A DNA stretch of 64,000 nucleotides from an uncultured Chitinophaga sp. (GTDB lineage: Bacteria > Bacteroidota > Bacteroidia > Chitinophagales > Chitinophagaceae): NCBI RefSeq assembly GCF_946479755.1, contig NZ_CAMLHC010000013.1, forward strand, positions 62,001-126,000. The letters are read 5' to 3'. The position numbers and the translations under genes were made by a program. Shown in pieces: positions 60,609-64,000 of the stretch (position 1 is its first letter; each line of letters begins with the position of its first letter). The notes under the pieces are model-generated. The model saw only the letters and a list, made by a program, of their open reading frames with translations. It ran no database searches and was not told the DNA's origin.

Positions 60609-61250
60609 ATGACTACACCACATAAGGCCATCCGCAGCTCCGGATGGAAAACCGACTTCCTGATCGGCTTTCCGGACGGATTGTTCCTGTTGTTTTTTGC
60701 CACACAGGTCATGCAGACCTTCCCCCTGGAAGTGCAGACCTTCTACAACATCCAGCTCTGTATCCTGCTGGCAGGCAGCCTGCTGGTGATGTACAGCGCC
60801 TACCAGGCCAACAAGGGCGATGCCCAGCATGACAGTCCCCTGCTCTCGGACGACGAACGCAGGAAGCTGGAACACCTCGACATCAATGACCATACCATCG
60901 CCCATATCGCCGACGAAATGCAGAAAGATGCCGTGATGTGGGAAACAACACTGCAACAGGAACAGGTGGTGGAAACAACGTTTAGCCGCTCCCGTGCCAT
61001 CCGCAGCGCACTGTTTACCGCTTTCTTCTTTTTATTGGGAGGGGTATTGTCGGTAGGGCCTTATTTATCGAACGAGAATTTTACGGCGGCTTCGCAAACC
61101 AGTATGATGCTGGTTTTCCTGGGGTTGACTGTATTTAGTTTTATAAAAGCGAGAGTCACCAATCAGCGCCCATTACCCATTGTCATTCGATATTGGCTAA
61201 TGGGCGCCGGTATATGGTGCGGGGTCTGGGTATTGCATAAAATATTCTGA
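60609..61250 (+). CDS. VIT1/CCC1-like membrane protein (distant)
   Basis: A 213-residue protein with four or five hydrophobic segments. The start (KTDFLIGFPDGLFLLFFATQ) resembles the VIT1/CCC1 motif around a conserved Asp-Gly in the first helix; a hydrophilic helical middle (SDDERRKLEHLDINDHTIAH, then IADEMQKDAVMWE) and the pair ALFTAFFFLLGGVLSVGPYL match the position of the VIT middle domain and third helix. VIT1/CCC1 proteins move iron or manganese. The resemblance is weak, so function is uncertain. It starts nine bases after rocD and is probably co-transcribed. Confidence 0.55.
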   Translation: MTTPHKAIRSSGWKTDFLIGFPDGLFLLFFATQVMQTFPLEVQTFYNIQLCILLAGSLLVMYSAYQANKGDAQHDSPLLSDDERRKLEHLDINDHTIAHIADEMQKDAVMWETTLQQEQVVETTFSRSRAIRSALFTAFFFLLGGVLSVGPYLSNENFTAASQTSMMLVFLGLTVFSFIKARVTNQRPLPIVIRYWLMGAGIWCGVWVLHKIF

Positions 61251-61275
61251 CCCCGGCAGATATTCAGCGATTTCG

Positions 61276-61680
61276 TTATTTGGAGATTTCGTTATTTTTT
61301 GCGACCGGATTACGGGTCAGCAGCACACAGGCGAAAACCACCACGGCCGCTACCACCGAAATATACAGTGCGATACCTGTCTGCGGGCATATGCCGGCTT
61401 CACAGCGGGAAAACAGCAGCATATTACGGAATGACCATGCCAGCAGAAAACCTGATACAAAAAGGTTCATCCGCATCACCCATTTATTCTTCACCAGGAA
61501 AATAACCACGGCCAGCACCGCCAGGAAAATATTCAGTTTCCCCGGCTCCCCGAAACGGGACCCCGTTGTGTTTAATCCCGTAAATACCAGCTGCCGGCTT
61601 TCGATCGTCGCCCACGGGAAAAATGTACAAACAATCGCTACCACCGCGGCAATAATTCCGATAACAGAAGTCTTAGACAT
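61276..61680 (-). CDS. Four-helix membrane protein of unknown function
   Basis: A 134-residue protein with four membrane helices (VIGIIAAVVAIVCTFFPWAT, IFLAVLAVVIFLV, LFVSGFLLAWSFRNMLLF, ALYISVVAAVVVFACVLLT). The start ending in FFPWAT resembles small Bacteroidota membrane proteins with a PW motif after the first helix. Two Cys (RCEAGICPQTG) lie in the loop before the last helix. It begins 33 bases after the stop of the DPP IV gene and may be co-transcribed. Confidence 0.75.
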   Translation of the reverse strand: MSKTSVIGIIAAVVAIVCTFFPWATIESRQLVFTGLNTTGSRFGEPGKLNIFLAVLAVVIFLVKNKWVMRMNLFVSGFLLAWSFRNMLLFSRCEAGICPQTGIALYISVVAAVVVFACVLLTRNPVAKNNEISK

Positions 61681-61713
61681 GTAATTCAGTTTATTAAGAA
61701 GCGCAAAGTTACT

Positions 61714-63891
61714 TTATTTTCCTCCCGGTTCGCAATGCTCCCGCAGGTATTTCGTGTAGAGGGCAGACAGGTGGGTGAAAGTACCGTCTCCTTCCGAAAT
61801 GCTGTGGGTCCGGTTGGGATACGCCATAAACTGAATTTGTTTATTATACCTGATCAGCTCATTGAGCAGCATTTCCGCGTTCTGGTAATGCACGTTATCA
61901 TCTCCGGTGCCGTGTATATATAAGAGGTTACCCTGCAGGTTTTTGGCGTAGGAAATGGGAGAACCTTTGACGAAGTCTTCCCTGTTTTCCTGTGGTAATC
62001 CCATATACCGTTCCTGGTAGATATTATCGTAGGTTAGCTGGTTGCCTACAGCGGCGATAGCGATACCTGTTTTGTAGATCTCCGGGTACTGGAACATCAG
62101 GTTGAGCGTCATGGAGCCGCCGCCGCTCCAGCCCCATACCGCGGTACGGGCAGGGTCTATAAACGCGTACTTTTTCATGAGCGCCTGTGCAGCCTGTGCC
62201 TGGTCGCGGGCGTTGAGCACGCCGACTTTGCGGTAGATGCTTTTGCGCCAGTAGCGGCCTTTGGGCAGCGGCGTGCCTCTGTTGTCCAGGGAAGCGTAGA
62301 TATAACCGTCAGCCGCCATGTCACCGTCATAGAGGTAGTTACGGCCGGCGCCGGCTACATCACGGGTGGTGGCCCCGGCAGGTTCGCCGTACACATAAAA
62401 TACGATGGGATACTTTTTGGCGGGATCGAAGTTTTTAGGTTTACGCATCCAGCCGCCGATATTGATGCCGTCGGCCGTCTGCACTTCGAAATAGTCGAGG
62501 CATTTCCCGCCGTCAACGGATTGTTTGAGCGCCTGAGCCACTTCTGTGCTGCTTTTATGGGCAGGCAGTTCCACATTTTCGCTTACGGGGTACATGCAGG
62601 CATTGCTGAAAGAATGTACGGCCCAGTTGCTGTAGGGAGAAATGCTGTACTCATGCGATCCGGGCTGGTCTGCCGGTGTGATGCGGGTAGCTTTACCACC
62701 GGTCAGCGGCACGCTGTAGAGGTACTCCTGCACCGGGTTGTCCGGAGAAGCGGTGAACCAGATTTTGCCGCCGGCTTCATCTATTTTGGAGATGGTGATC
62801 ACGTCGTAGTTGCCCGGCGTAAGCAGGGCGGCTTTGCCGGTTTCCATGGAGATGCTGTACAGGTGGCGCCATCCGTCCTGTTCGCTCACCCAGATAAAGT
62901 CTTTGCCATTGCGGAGGAAGTCCCATCCGGCAATGTTGTCATCGTCCCAGCGGGATTTCACATCGATCCAGGCACTGTCTTTCTCCTCATACAACGTATG
63001 TACTTTACCGTTAGTAGCGTCACAGAGCATGATTTTACTTTCGTTCTGCTTGCGGTTGAGCTGCTGGATGATCAGTTGTTTTTTCCCTGGCACCCACTCC
63101 ATGCGGGGGATGTAGTGCTGTTGCTGATCGCCGGGGACGTCCATCCAGCGGGTATTGGCGGTGGCGATATCCACCACGCCGATGCGGCAGGCAGAGGGAC
63201 TTTCGCCCGCCACCGGGTATTCTACCGGTACGTTAAAGGAATAGATGGAGTCGGTGTTATTGATCATGAGGAAGTCGCGGATTTTGGTTGCGTCTATCTG
63301 CCAGTACGCGATACTTTTCCCATCGGGGCTCCAGCGGAAGCCGTCGCGGCAGCCGAATTCTTCTTCATAGGCCCAGTCGAAGGTGCCGTTGATGAAACGG
63401 CGGGTGCCATTGGTGGTCAGCGCTTTAATGGCGCCGGTGGCCAGGTCTTCCACGTAAAGGTTGTGGTCACTCACGTAAGCCACTTTGCTGCCGTCGGGCG
63501 ACAGCTTGGCGAACATCAGGGAAGAAGCGGCACGTCCTTTGCCAAGCTCCTGCAGTTTGCCGGTCGTAAGGTCCAGCAGCCAGTAGTTACCGCGGGTTTC
63601 GTAACGCCATACTTTTCTTGCTTCGGTGTAGAGGAGCAGTTTCTTTTCGTCTGCTGAGAAAGCGAAGTCGCGGATCTCGAGTGCTTTACCGGCGCCGGGG
63701 AGCGTGTATTTTTCCGAAGGCACTACGATAGTGGGCTCAGCACCGGACAACGGGATAGCGGTGATGCCCATCGGCGCTGCCTTTAATGTGGCCCGACCGT
63801 CGCGCGACCATTTGATTTTTTTGCCTGGTTGTGCGAACACGGTGACGCAACTCACCGCCAACAAGGCGACCAATAGTGTTATTTTCTTCAT
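61714..63891 (-). CDS. Dipeptidyl peptidase IV-type (S9B) peptidase, secreted
   Basis: The ATG at 63891 (MKKITLLVALLAVSCVTVFA) begins a signal peptide. The 725-residue protein has the eight-bladed N-terminal propeller (WLLDLTTGKLQELGKGRAAS; FDWAYEEEFGCRDGFRWSPD with the typical Glu pair that holds the substrate N-terminus) and a C-terminal alpha/beta-hydrolase domain with the nucleophile in AVWGWSGGGSMTLNLMFQYP, the acid in HGTGDDNVHYQNAEML and the His in YPNRTHSISEGDGTF. It removes X-Pro or X-Ala dipeptides. Such enzymes feed peptide uptake in Bacteroidota. Confidence 0.95.
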   Translation of the reverse strand: MKKITLLVALLAVSCVTVFAQPGKKIKWSRDGRATLKAAPMGITAIPLSGAEPTIVVPSEKYTLPGAGKALEIRDFAFSADEKKLLLYTEARKVWRYETRGNYWLLDLTTGKLQELGKGRAASSLMFAKLSPDGSKVAYVSDHNLYVEDLATGAIKALTTNGTRRFINGTFDWAYEEEFGCRDGFRWSPDGKSIAYWQIDATKIRDFLMINNTDSIYSFNVPVEYPVAGESPSACRIGVVDIATANTRWMDVPGDQQQHYIPRMEWVPGKKQLIIQQLNRKQNESKIMLCDATNGKVHTLYEEKDSAWIDVKSRWDDDNIAGWDFLRNGKDFIWVSEQDGWRHLYSISMETGKAALLTPGNYDVITISKIDEAGGKIWFTASPDNPVQEYLYSVPLTGGKATRITPADQPGSHEYSISPYSNWAVHSFSNACMYPVSENVELPAHKSSTEVAQALKQSVDGGKCLDYFEVQTADGINIGGWMRKPKNFDPAKKYPIVFYVYGEPAGATTRDVAGAGRNYLYDGDMAADGYIYASLDNRGTPLPKGRYWRKSIYRKVGVLNARDQAQAAQALMKKYAFIDPARTAVWGWSGGGSMTLNLMFQYPEIYKTGIAIAAVGNQLTYDNIYQERYMGLPQENREDFVKGSPISYAKNLQGNLLYIHGTGDDNVHYQNAEMLLNELIRYNKQIQFMAYPNRTHSISEGDGTFTHLSALYTKYLREHCEPGGK

Positions 63892-63908
63892 TGTGGATAT
63901 ATAAAACA

Positions 63909-63938
63909 CAATGGTAACCAAATTTTTAAAAGTAGAAA
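63909..63938 (-). promoter_or_regulatory. Possible promoter of the DPP IV gene
   Basis: TTTC (complement of 63935-63938), 18 bases, then TACCATTG (complement of 63909-63916), each with one mismatch to consensus, 18 bases before the ATG. Confidence 0.4.
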
Positions 63939-64000
63939 GGAAGATTATGGCCAGTGGAGCAGGAAGGGTATCGGAAGGTCAACTTTTGAAGATATAACCT

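Noticed and set aside
61269..61297. 13-base direct repeat GATTTCGTTATTT (61269-61281 and 61285-61297)
   Set aside because: It spans the stop region of the small membrane protein gene and looks like a short local duplication without other structure.
1..64000. tRNA, rRNA, CRISPR arrays, insertion sequences, known riboswitches
   Set aside because: I looked for T-loop sequences, repeat-spacer structure, transposase motifs and riboswitch-like leaders and saw none I could support; a tRNAscan or Rfam search would be decisive.

Overview
The window reads as chromosomal DNA of a Bacteroidota bacterium, most like the Chitinophaga group. The signs are three ECF sigma/FecR/TonB-receptor sets, SusC/SusD proteins, DUF4249, DUF4142 and DUF3276 genes, many lipoproteins, and promoters of the Bacteroidota type (TTTG, 17-20 bases, TAnnTTTG) without strong Shine-Dalgarno sites. 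The genus is inferred from these features only. I see no rRNA, tRNA, CRISPR array, insertion sequence or prophage.

Layout. 1-7443 (minus): an ECF sigma factor, FecR anti-sigma, SusC receptor with a signalling (STN) domain, SusD lipoprotein and, after a terminator, a PIG-L type deacetylase cut by the window edge. 7478-9252 (minus): a DUF486 membrane protein and a three-gene set that looks like a toxin-antitoxin-chaperone module (RelE/HigB-like toxin, XRE antitoxin, SecB-like chaperone) with direct repeats upstream. 9691-10323: a secreted protein built on about 16 hexapeptide repeats. 10555-15585 (plus): a second sigma/FecR/SusC set with no SusD. 15649-29525: mostly housekeeping genes (pyrB, pyrR, a barrel protein, a peroxiredoxin, pruA, prfB, a TspO-like protein, pgi, a PUR-like protein, an ABC exporter, purC, a DEDDh exonuclease/GIY-YIG fusion). 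29527-34316 (minus): a TolC-HlyD-permease-permease efflux set with no ATPase gene.

34574-37925 (plus): YceI, then a tight stress set (ring-cleaving dioxygenase, esterase, OsmC, Fe-S/CDGSH protein, GNAT). 37990-39397: two tandem DUF4142 lipoproteins with a shared leader element. 39614-41938: a zinc-ribbon membrane protein and an SPFH/GYF protein, resembling Bacillus YdjG/YdjI. 42010-44106: a CopB-type copper ATPase. 44211-53569 (minus): an esterase, a lipoprotein, an SGNH hydrolase, an acyl-CoA dehydrogenase, two paralogous lipoproteins and a GH3 glycosidase. 53901-59169 (plus): a third sigma/FecR/TonB receptor set with a DUF4249 lipoprotein. 59361-63891: rocD, a VIT-like protein, a small membrane protein and a DPP IV-type peptidase.

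Strongest points for a second look: the prfB +1 frameshift site, which uses UAA where UGA is usual; the toxin-antitoxin-chaperone candidate; the hexapeptide-repeat protein; the shared leader element of the DUF4142 pair; the ATPase-less efflux operon joined to a nuclease fusion; and a 34-bp inverted repeat that supplies the -33 box of an apparently leaderless rocD.
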